DNA of 7,625 nucleotides from Pseudomonadota bacterium (GCA_023389175.1 JAEWEW010000168.1:1-7625); one strand, 5' to 3'. Positions 1-6,622 are shown, numbered from the stretch's first letter. Program-made: numbers and translations. Notes: generated by a model from the sequence alone, not told the origin.

Positions 1-650
1 CCGGGAGGCCTTGCGGACGGCGGCCGGTAGTCCGGCCGCGGGCCGGGGTTGACCCGCGGCGGATAGTAGTCCGGGCGCGGCGTCGGATGGACCCGCGGCG
101 GGTGGTAGTCCGGCGGCGGCATGCCGGGACGGCCGAAGTCCGGCCGCTGCGACGGCGGCCGATAGACCGGCGGCGGTGAACGGTAGTAGTCCGGGTCGCG
201 ATCACGGTAGTCCGGACGATGACGGTAGTCAGGACGATAACGGTAGTCCGGACGATGACGGAAGCGGTCGCGATCGCCGTACCAGGGCCGGCGTCGATAA
301 TGGTCATCCCAGTACGAGTCGATCGAGAAGACCAGGATGGGCAGCCCCAGCATCGGCCCGTAGTTCACCACCGGGACGTACTGCTGCTGGTACGGATAGG
401 CGAGATAGCCGCCATGCATCCAGCCCCGTTCGCCCATCGCCTCCACGTCGCACCACTCGTAGTCCTCGAGGCAGCCGTATACCTCGACCGTGGTTCCCTG
501 CGGCACCCAGCGCAGCACCGGGTAGTCGGTGTCCGGCCCGGCCCGCAGGTTCACGTTGGTGGTGGTGTAGGCCTGGCCGGCCACGGCCGCGGCCGGCAGC
601 GCCAGGGCGGCCAGGCCGATCAACCAGCTGCGTAACCGTGTGCGTACCAT
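1..650 (-). CDS. Secreted bacterial SH3-domain protein with Tyr/Pro/Arg-rich repeat tail (3' end outside window)
   Basis: At least 216 codons stay open from the ATG at 650 to the left edge, so the C-terminus is missing. Residues 1-24 form a signal peptide: Arg at 3, 5 and 7, a hydrophobic core, and a probable cleavage AVA|GQ. Residues about 30-86 match a bacterial SH3 (SH3_3) domain: NVNLRAGPDTDYPVL, then GTTVEVYGC, WCDVE and GWMHGGYL. Such domains usually bind peptidoglycan or other envelope partners. Cys60 and Cys67 could form a periplasmic disulfide. After a hydrophobic stretch (about 93-109) comes a low-complexity tail: three RPDYR hexapeptides at 132-149, then Pro-rich units of roughly 13 residues built on PDYxPPRVxP. 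An AAGGG Shine-Dalgarno at 665-661 supports the start. The role is unknown; exported, envelope-associated protein is the safe reading. The domain call is firm, the function is not. Confidence 0.85.
   Translation of the reverse strand, partial: MVRTRLRSWLIGLAALALPAAAVAGQAYTTTNVNLRAGPDTDYPVLRWVPQGTTVEVYGCLEDYEWCDVEAMGERGWMHGGYLAYPYQQQYVPVVNYGPMLGLPILVFSIDSYWDDHYRRRPWYGDRDRFRHRPDYRYRPDYRHRPDYRDRDPDYYRSPPPVYRPPSQRPDFGRPGMPPPDYHPPRVHPTPRPDYYPPRVNPGPRPDYRPPSARPP
13..120. repeat. Degenerate repeats of about 39 bp encoding PDYxPPRVxP units
   Basis: The minus-strand translation reads PDYHPPRVHPTPR, PDYYPPRVNPGPR, then PDYRPPSARPP, a 13-residue unit. At DNA level the cores GACCCGCGGCGG and TAGTCCGG recur. 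This is the Pro-rich continuation of the tail and may go on beyond the left edge. Confidence 0.6.
205..258. repeat. Three tandem 18-bp repeats inside the SH3-protein gene
   Basis: Three in-register 18-bp units lie at 205-222, 223-240 and 241-258. Units 1 and 3 are identical; unit 2 differs at two positions. On the minus strand they encode HRPDYR, YRPDYR and HRPDYR. The near-identity at DNA level suggests recent slippage or unequal exchange, so copy number may vary between strains. A multiple of three keeps the reading frame. Confidence 0.85.
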
Positions 651-875
651 GCTCGTTTCACCCTTCGTGTGACGCGCCGGAATCGGCGGCGCCGCCCGCC
701 ATCCGTGCAGCCGTTGGCCGTCGACGCAGGCGAGCTGTTGCCATTGTGAAACGGTCCGCCCGGATGCGCCGTTTACCCCCCGGAAGCCGGTGCCGTCATG
801 TTCCACAATCTCCACAATACCGGCTTGCGCGAGCCATGCCGGCGTGCTCAGGTCGCTTGCCGGCCCGGTCACCGC
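651..875. other. Gene-free spacer of 225 bases between the SH3 gene and the TSUP gene
   Basis: No convincing coding frame is seen. It must hold the promoter of the minus-strand SH3 gene, but I find no clear -35/-10 pair. It contains a GGCGGCGCCGCC palindrome (682-693), a 9-bp tandem pair TCCACAATC/TCCACAATA (802-819), and a 7-bp inverted repeat AAGCCGG/CCGGCTT (784-790 and 820-826) flanking that pair. None has an assigned function. Confidence 0.5.
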
Positions 876-1670
876 TCACCAGTAGGTGATGACCATCCGG
901 GCCGCCAGCACGTAGAGCAGGCAGGCGAAGACCCGCTTCAGCGTCAATACCGGCAGCCGGTGCGCGGCCCGGGCGCCGTAGCGTGCCGTCGTCATGCTTC
1001 CCACCACCAGGGCGGCCAGCGCGGGGAGATGGACGAAGCCCACGCTCGCCGCGGGCAGGTCATCCACCCGCAGCCCGGCGAGGATGTAGCCGATGGTGCC
1101 CACCACCGCGATCGGCACGCCGATCGCCGCCCCGGTGCCGATCGCCACATGCATGGTGACGCCGCAGAAGAGCATGAACGGGACGGTCAGGAAGGCGCCG
1201 CCCGCCGACACCAGGCCGCAGATCACCCCCATGACGACGCCGGTGGCGAGCATGCCCGGCATGCCCGGCAGCCGCCGCGAGGCGGCCGGCTTGCGCCCGA
1301 GCAGGATCTGGGTCGCGCCGCCGAAGACGATCACGGCGAAGGCGAGCGCGAGCACGCGCTGCGAGATCCAGCCGGAGGCGAGCGACGACAGCAGGGTGCC
1401 GGCGAGCATGCCGGGCGCGAGCCTGCGCACGATGCTCCAGTCGACCGCCTTGTGGCGATGATGCTCGCGCACGCTGGCAGTGGAGGTGAACATGATGGAG
1501 GCCATGCCGGTCGCCAGCGCGAGATGCACCGTGTGCTCCGGCGCGAGCGATTGCGCCGCGAACATCGCCGACAGGATCGGCACGAGCGTCATCCCGCCGC
1601 CGATGCCGAGCAGGCCCGCGAGCAGGCCGACCGCCGCGCCGGTGGCGAGATAGGCGAGGATCCAGGTCAA
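876..1670 (-). CDS. TSUP-family (TauE/SafE-type) membrane permease
   Basis: A 264-residue, very hydrophobic protein of usual family length, predicted to sit in the inner membrane with about 7-8 helices. It shows the two-repeat pattern of TSUP proteins: GLLAGLLGIGGG at residues 15-26 followed by TLVPIL, echoed by GLVSAGGAFLTVPFML at 152-167. TSUP proteins move small sulfur-containing or organic anions such as sulfite, sulfoacetate and 3-sulfolactate; the substrate here cannot be read from sequence. The start is TTG: no ATG or GTG lies upstream in frame before the neighbouring stop, the N-terminus fits the family, and GGCGAG sits about 5 bases upstream. It begins 34 bases after the lactonase stop, so the two are probably cotranscribed, lactonase first. 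That pairing hints at an organic-anion substrate, as inference only. Confidence 0.9.
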   Translation of the reverse strand: MTWILAYLATGAAVGLLAGLLGIGGGMTLVPILSAMFAAQSLAPEHTVHLALATGMASIMFTSTASVREHHRHKAVDWSIVRRLAPGMLAGTLLSSLASGWISQRVLALAFAVIVFGGATQILLGRKPAASRRLPGMPGMLATGVVMGVICGLVSAGGAFLTVPFMLFCGVTMHVAIGTGAAIGVPIAVVGTIGYILAGLRVDDLPAASVGFVHLPALAALVVGSMTTARYGARAAHRLPVLTLKRVFACLLYVLAARMVITYW

Positions 1671-1704
1671 GCGACTCGCCGCCCGGCCGGGACGTCCGAA
1701 CGGC

Positions 1705-2631
1705 TCACCGGTTGAAGGCGAGCGCGTGGCCGGGCACCGGCCAGTCGTCGATCGCGATCAGCCGGCCGCCGCCCGAGAGCGTGACGAAGGCGGTGCGGCG
1801 CTCGGGGCCGCCGAAGCACAGGTTGGTCACCATCCGGTCGGGCAGCGGGATGTGATGGCACAGCGCGCCGTCCGGCGAGACGACGGTGATCCCGCCGTGG
1901 ATGAGCGTCGCCACGCAGACGTTGCCGAAGGCATCGACCGCGAGCGAGTCGAAGCGCTGGTAGTGCCCGCCCGGCGCCGCGGCGAGCAGCCTCGCGCCCT
2001 GCGGCGACGGCCACGGCGCCTTGCGCACCTTGCCGGGCGCCTCGATGTCGAACGCCCACAGCCGTGCCGCCTCGGTCTCGGCGTAATAGAGGGTGCGGTC
2101 GTCCGGCGACAGGCCGATGCCGTTGGGCGTCATGGCCGGGAAGGCCACCGTGGCCGGTTCCCCGCCGGGTCGCGCATGGTAGATGCCTCCGCGGTCGACC
2201 TCGCCTTCCCGAACCTTGCCGAGGTCGGTGAACCAGAAGCCGCCGTCGCGGTCGAAGACGATGTCGTTGGGGCCCTTGAGCGGCCGGCCGTCGACCGTGT
2301 CGAACAGCCGCTCGAATCGGCCGGTGGCGAGGTCCACCCGCTCGATCCGTCCGCCGGAGTAGTCGCGCGCCTGCAGCACCGGACGCAGCGTGCCGTCGGA
2401 CTCCGTGACGAAGTGGAAGCCGCCGTTGTTGCAGACGTAGACCGCGCCGTCGGGTCCGATGGCCGCGCCGTTTGGCCCACCGCCCAGATCCGCGACCACC
2501 TGGACGCGGCCCTCGCGCGTCACTCGCGTGAGCGTGCCGCGGGCGATCTCGACCAGCAGCACCGAGCCGTCGTCCATGGCGACCGGCCCTTCCGGGAACT
2601 GCAGTCCCGACGCGATCTCGCGAATCCTCAT
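1705..2631 (-). CDS. SMP-30/gluconolactonase/LRE-family lactonase
   Basis: A 308-residue protein of the six-bladed beta-propeller SMP-30 family, metal-dependent hydrolases that open sugar lactones to aldonic acids. No signal peptide, so cytoplasmic. The expected metal ligands are present: Glu14 in FPEGP, Asn170 in TPNGIG and Asp228 in RFDSLAVD. Asn122 in GPNDIVFD matches the substrate-side Asn. Repeated DGxVYV and DGGFWFTD blade motifs are visible. The start ATG is preceded by GAGAAG. It is the first gene of the minus-strand pair with the TSUP permease and is divergent from the DUF3025-otnK-denD set. Which lactone it cleaves is unknown. Given the neighbours, a four-carbon lactone such as erythronolactone is a reasonable guess, but other aldonolactones are equally compatible with the residues. 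Confidence 0.9.
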   Translation of the reverse strand: MRIREIASGLQFPEGPVAMDDGSVLLVEIARGTLTRVTREGRVQVVADLGGGPNGAAIGPDGAVYVCNNGGFHFVTESDGTLRPVLQARDYSGGRIERVDLATGRFERLFDTVDGRPLKGPNDIVFDRDGGFWFTDLGKVREGEVDRGGIYHARPGGEPATVAFPAMTPNGIGLSPDDRTLYYAETEAARLWAFDIEAPGKVRKAPWPSPQGARLLAAAPGGHYQRFDSLAVDAFGNVCVATLIHGGITVVSPDGALCHHIPLPDRMVTNLCFGGPERRTAFVTLSGGGRLIAIDDWPVPGHALAFNR

Positions 2632-2711
2632 TCTTCTCGTTCCCCCGTGGACGCGCCGTGCAACCGGCCGGCGCGCCGGCTGCGACCCGCGGCGCGCTTA
2701 CCATCGGCCGG
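2632..2711. promoter_or_regulatory. Divergent control region between the lactonase and DUF3025 genes
   Basis: Only about 80 bases separate the divergent starts, so promoters for both operons must lie here or overlap the genes. It holds a perfect 14-bp palindrome GCCGGCGCGCCGGC (2667-2680). An inverted repeat TACCATC-5-GATGGTA (2699-2717) runs into the proposed DUF3025 ATG. Either could bind a regulator of both operons. I see no convincing sigma-70 boxes. GC-rich palindromes also occur by chance. Confidence 0.45.
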
Positions 2712-3548
2712 ATGGTACGCGACCTCGACGGCGCGGCCCCGGCCGGGGCCGCCACCCCACCGCTGCCCGGGCCGCTGCTGCATCCCGGCCTGCGCCCGCA
2801 TGCGGCGCTGCTCGCCGCGCTGACCGGGATGCCGCCCGAGCTCTGGACCGAGCGCTGCACCCGTCTCGCGCAGGCGCGCGGCCTGCGGTCGGCCGGGGGT
2901 GCGCCGCTGCGCTTCATGGCGGGCGGCGGATCGCGCGAAGGCGCGCTCGACTACGAGTCGGCCATCTTCCACCACGGCCGGATCGCGTGCCGCGACACCG
3001 AGCCCGGCGCCGGCCACGACCTGCACAACGCCCTCTGCTGGCTCGCCTATCCGCTCACCAAGGCGACGCTCAATCGCCTGCATCTCGCACGCGCAGCCGA
3101 AGACGGCGGCGGGCGGCGACGTCGCGGCGCGGCCCGCGACCGGCTCACCCTGCTCGACGAGAGCGGCATCGCCTGGCTGAGCGATGCGCCGGACCTGGAC
3201 CTCCGCCTGCAGGCAGGCGACTGGCACGGCCTCTTCGTCGCCGGGCGCGAGCGGCTGCGCACCGATGTCACCGCCATCGTGATCGGCCACGGCCTGCTGC
3301 AGAAGCTCGCCGCGCCGTACAAGGCGCTGACGGCACACACCCTCGCCTGCGGCCCGCGCGCCGGCAACGTCGATGCCGCCATCGCCCGCGCGGTGGCGCG
3401 GGCCTTCGCCGACGGCGCGGTTCCCCGGCTCGCGCCATTGCCCGTCCAGGGGCTGCCGGACTGGGACCGGGCGAACCGGGATCCGTCGTACTATGACGAC
3501 CCCCGCGTGTTCCGGACGAGGCGCGCGGCACACCAACGGGATCGATAG
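2712..3548 (+). CDS. DUF3025 family protein
   Basis: 278 residues with the DUF3025 signature blocks in order: DYESAIF (80-86), HDLHNALCWLAYPLTK (102-117) followed by LN, an Arg-rich segment leading to RDRLTLLDESG (142-152), DWHGLFV (170-176), GHGLLQKLAAPYKALTAH (192-209) and PLPVQGLPDW near the C-terminus. The family occurs in beta- and gammaproteobacteria and has no established function; the conserved His, Asp and Glu residues suggest an enzyme but prove nothing. No signal peptide. The frame is open further up to a GTG at 2658, but that start has no ribosome site and would leave only 26 bases for two divergent promoters, so I prefer the ATG at 2712, whose own Shine-Dalgarno is poor. otnK follows after 17 bases, so cotranscription is likely. 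Confidence 0.82.
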   Translation: MVRDLDGAAPAGAATPPLPGPLLHPGLRPHAALLAALTGMPPELWTERCTRLAQARGLRSAGGAPLRFMAGGGSREGALDYESAIFHHGRIACRDTEPGAGHDLHNALCWLAYPLTKATLNRLHLARAAEDGGGRRRRGAARDRLTLLDESGIAWLSDAPDLDLRLQAGDWHGLFVAGRERLRTDVTAIVIGHGLLQKLAAPYKALTAHTLACGPRAGNVDAAIARAVARAFADGAVPRLAPLPVQGLPDWDRANRDPSYYDDPRVFRTRRAAHQRDR

Positions 3549-3551
3549 CGC

Positions 3552-3558
3552 AAGGAGG
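3552..3558 (+). promoter_or_regulatory. Strong ribosome binding site for otnK
   Basis: A perfect AAGGAGG lies 7 bases before the otnK ATG, in the 17-base gap after the DUF3025 stop. It is much stronger than the sites of the other genes here, suggesting efficient independent initiation on a shared transcript. Confidence 0.85.
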
Positions 3559-3565
3559 CGCGCCG

Positions 3566-4819
3566 ATGCTGCTCGGTAGCATTGCCGACGATTTCACCGG
3601 TGCTTCGGATCTTGCCAATACGCTGACAGCGAACGGCATGCGCACGGTGCTGGCGATCGGCGTTCCGCCGGACCGGACCGCGGCCGATCGCGCCGACGCG
3701 ATCGTCGTCGCGCTGAAGACGCGCAGCATCGAGCCCGCCGACGCGGTCGCCCAGAGCCTTGCCGCGCTCGACTGGCTGCGGCATGCCGGCGCCCGCCAGT
3801 TCCTCTTCAAGTACTGCTCCACTTTCGACTCGACGCCGCGCGGCAACATCGGGCCGGTCGCGCAGGCGCTGCTCGATGCGCTCGATGCGCGGATCACCGT
3901 CGCCTGCCCCGCCTTCCCGGCCAACCGGCGCACCGTCTACCAGGGACACCTGTTCGTCGGCGACCGGCTGCTGAGCGAAAGCGGCATGCAGGATCATCCG
4001 CTGACTCCGATGACCGATCCCGACCTGGTGCGCTGGCTGCAGCGGCAGATGACCGGCAAGGTGGGCCTGCTCGACTTCGCGACCGTGGCGCGGGGCGGCG
4101 CGGCGGTGCGCGCGTCCCTGGAGGAGCTGGCCGGCCGGGGCGTCCGGGTCGCGATCGCCGATGCAATCAGCGACGACAACCTGCGGGCGCTCGGCGAGGG
4201 CTGCGCCGATCTCGCGCTCGTCACGGGGGGCTCCGGCATCGCCCTCGGGTTGCCGGAGAACTTCCGGCGGCGCGGCCAGCTGGAAAGCGCGGCACCTGAA
4301 CCGGTGCGCGTCGGCGGCCGGGCGGTGGTGCTCTCCGGAAGCTGCTCGCGTGCAACCCGCGAGCAGGTCGAGCACTACCGGGCGAAGGCGCCGTACCGGA
4401 TGCTGACCGCGGAGGCGATCGTCGAGGGCGGCGTGTCACCGGAGCAGGTGGCCCGCTGGGTGCTCGACCAGACCGCCGACGTGGCGCCGCTGGTGTCCAC
4501 CAGCGCGGATCCGCAGGTGGTCGCCGCGGCGCAGGCGCGCTTCGGCAGCACCGAGGTGGCCGACGCGATCGAATCGTTCACCGCGCGGCTTGCCGCCGTG
4601 CTGCTCGAGTCGGGCGTGCGCCGGTTCGTGGTCGCGGGCGGCGAGACTTCCGGCGCGGTCGTCCAGGCGCTCGGCGTCCGCCAGCTCGCGATCGGGCCGG
4701 AGATCGATCCGGGCGTCCCCGCGCTGCGCGGCATGGACGTGGCGGTCGGCCTCGCACTCAAGTCCGGCAACTTCGGCGCAACCGGGTTCTTCGAGAAGGC
4801 GCTGCGCCAGGTCGCCTGA
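3566..4819 (+). CDS. otnK: 3-oxo-tetronate 4-kinase (four-carbon acid sugar kinase, DUF1537 family)
   Basis: 417 residues, the normal length of the family. OtnK phosphorylates 3-oxo-tetronate at O-4 with ATP in cytoplasmic D-erythronate/L-threonate catabolism; OtnC then decarboxylates the product to DHAP. The N-terminal sugar-binding domain (about 1-235) carries GSIADDFTGASDLAN (4-18), FKYCSTFDSTPRGNIG (81-96) and ACPAFPANRRTVYQGHLFVG (113-132). VTGGSGIALGLP (219-230) closes it. The nucleotide-binding C-terminal domain (about 250-415) carries VLSGSCSRATREQV (255-268), VAGGETSGAVVQALG (356-370), GPEIDPGVP (377-385) and LALKSGNFG (396-404). denD follows 43 bases downstream, matching the known kinase/dehydrogenase pairing. 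The usual partners otnC and otnI are absent from the window. Other DUF1537 kinases act on different acid sugars, but with denD beside it the OtnK assignment is good. Confidence 0.92.
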   Translation: MLLGSIADDFTGASDLANTLTANGMRTVLAIGVPPDRTAADRADAIVVALKTRSIEPADAVAQSLAALDWLRHAGARQFLFKYCSTFDSTPRGNIGPVAQALLDALDARITVACPAFPANRRTVYQGHLFVGDRLLSESGMQDHPLTPMTDPDLVRWLQRQMTGKVGLLDFATVARGGAAVRASLEELAGRGVRVAIADAISDDNLRALGEGCADLALVTGGSGIALGLPENFRRRGQLESAAPEPVRVGGRAVVLSGSCSRATREQVEHYRAKAPYRMLTAEAIVEGGVSPEQVARWVLDQTADVAPLVSTSADPQVVAAAQARFGSTEVADAIESFTARLAAVLLESGVRRFVVAGGETSGAVVQALGVRQLAIGPEIDPGVPALRGMDVAVGLALKSGNFGATGFFEKALRQVA

Positions 4820-4862
4820 GCCCCACGATCGGCCCACCGCTTACTGTCCACGGAGAGCAACC

Positions 4863-5858
4863 ATGAAGATCCTGATCACCGGCGGCGCCGGCTTCCTCGG
4901 CCAGCAGTTGCTGCGCGCCATCCTCGATGCCGGTTCCCTGCGGCTGGCCGACGATGCCGGCAAAGTCACCGCGCATCCGGTCTCGGGCATCCTGTGCTTC
5001 GACGTGGTGGCAGGCCGCATCCAGGACCCACGGGTCGACAACCGGACCGGCGACATCGGCGACCCGGCCACGGTGGCCGGGCTGGTGGATCGGGATACCG
5101 CCGTCGTGATCCACCTGGCCGCCGTGGTGAGCGGCACCGCCGAGGCGGACTTCGACCTGGGCATGCGGGTCAACCTGGACGGCACCCGCAACCTGCTCGA
5201 CGCCTGCCGGGCGGCGGGACACCAGCCGCGGCTGCTCTTCTCCAGCTCGATCGCGGTATTCGGCGGGGACCTGCCACCGGTGGTGACCGACGCCACCACG
5301 CCGACGCCGCAGGGCTCCTACGGCATCCAGAAGCTGATCGGCGAGCTGCTGGTGCAGGACTACACCCGCAAGGGCTTCATCGACGGCCGCAGCGTACGGG
5401 TGCCGACCGCCACCGTGCGGCCCGGCAAGCCGAACGGCGCCGCCTCCGGCTTCGCCTCGGGCATCATCCGCGAGCCGCTCGCAGGCGTCGAGGCGATCCT
5501 GCCGGTACCCGAGGAGACCGCGATGTGGGTTGCGTCGCCGCGCGCGATCGTCGGCATGTTCCTGCATGCGCTGGAGCTGCCGCCGAGCGCCTGGGGCTGG
5601 CACCGCAGCGTCAACCTGCCCGGCTTCGTCGTGACGATGACCGATGCGCTGGCCACGCTGCGGGAGCTGGGCGGCGAAGCCGCGGCGCGGCTGGTGCGCT
5701 ACCAGCCCGATCCGCAGGTGCAGAAGCTCGTGTCCACCTGGGCCGCGCGGTTCGACACCGCGCGGGCGAATGCGATGGGATTCGAGGCAGACCGCGACTT
5801 CGGCCAGATCGTGCGAGCCTACGTCGAGGACAACCCGGACGCGGTGCGCCTGCACTAG
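4863..5858 (+). CDS. denD: D-erythronate dehydrogenase (NAD-dependent, extended SDR fold)
   Basis: 331 residues of the NAD-dependent epimerase/dehydratase-like extended SDR superfamily. The dinucleotide-binding motif is GGAGFLG (7-13); the acidic GDIGD (63-67) and HLAAVVSG (84-91) follow. The catalytic triad is Ser (SSS, 127-129), Tyr153 and Lys157 in SYGIQK. The C-terminus RANAMGFEADRDFGQIV is typical of DenD-type proteins. DenD oxidises D-erythronate at C2 to 2-oxo-tetronate. The frame is open well upstream inside otnK, but GGAGAG at 4852-4857 and the Rossmann start MKILITGG fix the ATG at 4863. It follows otnK by 43 bases and is the last gene of the plus-strand set. The DenD assignment rests on overall similarity plus the otnK neighbour; a related uronate or tetronate dehydrogenase is the main alternative. 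Confidence 0.88.
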   Translation: MKILITGGAGFLGQQLLRAILDAGSLRLADDAGKVTAHPVSGILCFDVVAGRIQDPRVDNRTGDIGDPATVAGLVDRDTAVVIHLAAVVSGTAEADFDLGMRVNLDGTRNLLDACRAAGHQPRLLFSSSIAVFGGDLPPVVTDATTPTPQGSYGIQKLIGELLVQDYTRKGFIDGRSVRVPTATVRPGKPNGAASGFASGIIREPLAGVEAILPVPEETAMWVASPRAIVGMFLHALELPPSAWGWHRSVNLPGFVVTMTDALATLRELGGEAAARLVRYQPDPQVQKLVSTWAARFDTARANAMGFEADRDFGQIVRAYVEDNPDAVRLH

Positions 5859-5874
5859 AGGCCGATGCCTGCGC

Positions 5875-5893
5875 CGTTCGCCAAGGGCGAGCG
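5875..5893 (+). terminator. Short hairpin just after denD
   Basis: CGTTCGCC and GGCGAGCG pair over 8 bp (one G-U) around a 3-base loop, 17 bases after the denD stop. There is no U-tract, so it is not a canonical intrinsic terminator. It may protect the 3' end or assist termination. Confidence 0.4.
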
Positions 5894-5955
5894 CACGGTG
5901 CCCTGCCCATCCCGCCCGGCGCTCCTCGCATGAACCGGCCGTCACACACCCGGCA

Positions 5956-5992
5956 GCAGGCGCGGAGCGGGCTTTGCCCGGCCGCTGCCTGC
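5956..5992. terminator. Large imperfect hairpin in the convergent intergenic region
   Basis: GCAGGC (5956-5961) pairs with GCCTGC (5987-5992), and an inner CGGGC (5968-5972) pairs with GCCCG (5976-5980) around TTT. Further GC pairs with a bulge lie between. Located between convergent denD and the FimV-like gene, it probably helps end transcription from both sides. Confidence 0.5.
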
Positions 5993-5993
5993 G

Positions 5994-6034
5994 CCCCCCA
6001 GTGGGGGGAGGCGCCGAAGGCGCTTCGGGGGGCG
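5994..6034. terminator. C6/G6 plus GCGCC/GGCGC palindromic element, likely bidirectional terminator
   Basis: CCCCCC (5994-5999), AGT, GGGGGG (6003-6008), then GCGCC-GAA-GGCGC (6011-6023), then GGGGGG (6027-6032). The C6 tract can pair with either G6 tract, giving alternative structures: a short hairpin, or a long stem enclosing the GCGCC hairpin. It ends 4 bases from the stop of the minus-strand FimV-like gene, so it is probably that gene's terminator. I recall similar elements scattered between genes in Burkholderiales; that is memory, not a search. Confidence 0.6.
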
Positions 6035-6036
6035 TG

Positions 6037-6567
6037 CTACTTCGGCGGAAGGGTCGGGTCGCCTGCCGGCCCGCGCAGCTTGCGCGTCGCGATGTCGCCC
6101 GGCTGCCCGGCGCCGGTCCAGCGCCCGACGCCGCGCGTGCCGGCCATCCCGACCTGCGTGGCGGCGCTTGCCGACGGAACATCCAGGTCCATGCGGTAGG
6201 GACTGCGCGGATCGCCAGCCACGCTCATCAGCACGCTGATGCGCGGTGCGTTCACCACGTCGGCCGACTGCAGCACCATGTAGTCCGACCGGGCGGGGCG
6301 CATCACGGTGAAGCCTTCCGGCGCCACCGGCTGGTAGCGCGGCTCGACCTCGGTTTCGCGCACCAGGAAGCTCGCGGCGGTCGCCCGCTCGTCGTCCGGA
6401 GCCGAGCGCACCGGCAGCACGATCTTCAGCCGCTGGCCCTGCTGGGACAGCACCGTGGGGGCGCCGAACTCGACCGGCTGCTCCACCGCCATGGCGCCGA
6501 TGCCAGAGGCCGATGAGATCGCGGCAAGCGCAAGCCGGGCCAGGGAGTGACGGGTGCAAAGCCTCAT
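6037..6567 (-). CDS. Short secreted protein resembling the FimV N-terminal domain
   Basis: 176 residues. Residues 1-27 look like a signal peptide (Arg-rich start, Ala/Leu core, cleavage near AMA|VEQ). Residues about 34-131 follow the pattern of the FimV N-terminal region: FGAPTVLSQQGQRLKIVLPV, a charged linker with SFLVRETEVEPRY, PEGFTVMRP, VLQSADVVNAPRISVLMSVA, and YRMDLDVP. Full FimV is a large inner-membrane hub for type IV pili with a LysM domain and TPR repeats; none is present here, so this is a stand-alone periplasmic relative. The tail (132-176) is Gly/Pro/Arg-rich and probably disordered. It is divergent from rnpB with 117 bases between, and convergent with denD. The start ATG has a GAGGT about 10 bases upstream. 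The resemblance is moderate, and the role in pili or polarity is unproven. Confidence 0.65.
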   Translation of the reverse strand: MRLCTRHSLARLALAAISSASGIGAMAVEQPVEFGAPTVLSQQGQRLKIVLPVRSAPDDERATAASFLVRETEVEPRYQPVAPEGFTVMRPARSDYMVLQSADVVNAPRISVLMSVAGDPRSPYRMDLDVPSASAATQVGMAGTRGVGRWTGAGQPGDIATRKLRGPAGDPTLPPK

Positions 6568-6622
6568 GGCGGACCTACCTCGCAGATCGGTTCACGGGTG
6601 GCCAGCATGGTCTGCCGGGTCG

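Noticed and set aside
1..260. Regular repeats at the left end suggesting a CRISPR array or satellite
   Set aside because: The units are short, contiguous without spacers, in frame, and encode a continuous low-complexity tail of a signal-peptide protein.
2658..2711. GTG start giving DUF3025 an 18-residue extension
   Set aside because: No ribosome site, and it would leave only 26 bases between divergent start codons. It cannot be fully excluded because the ATG at 2712 also has a weak site.
1667..2917. Long minus-strand open frame (416 codons) across the lactonase
   Set aside because: It is out of frame with the lactonase, with Arg/Pro/Gly-rich composition typical of a shadow frame, and overlaps three real genes.
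3491..4375. Long open frame on the minus strand opposite otnK (294 codons)
   Set aside because: It lies opposite otnK, which has clear family motifs and a strong ribosome site. Long antisense frames are expected at this GC content.
4590..4862. Upstream extension of the denD frame into otnK
   Set aside because: The extension is Arg/Ser-rich shadow sequence. The Rossmann start and GGAGAG site place the start at 4863.
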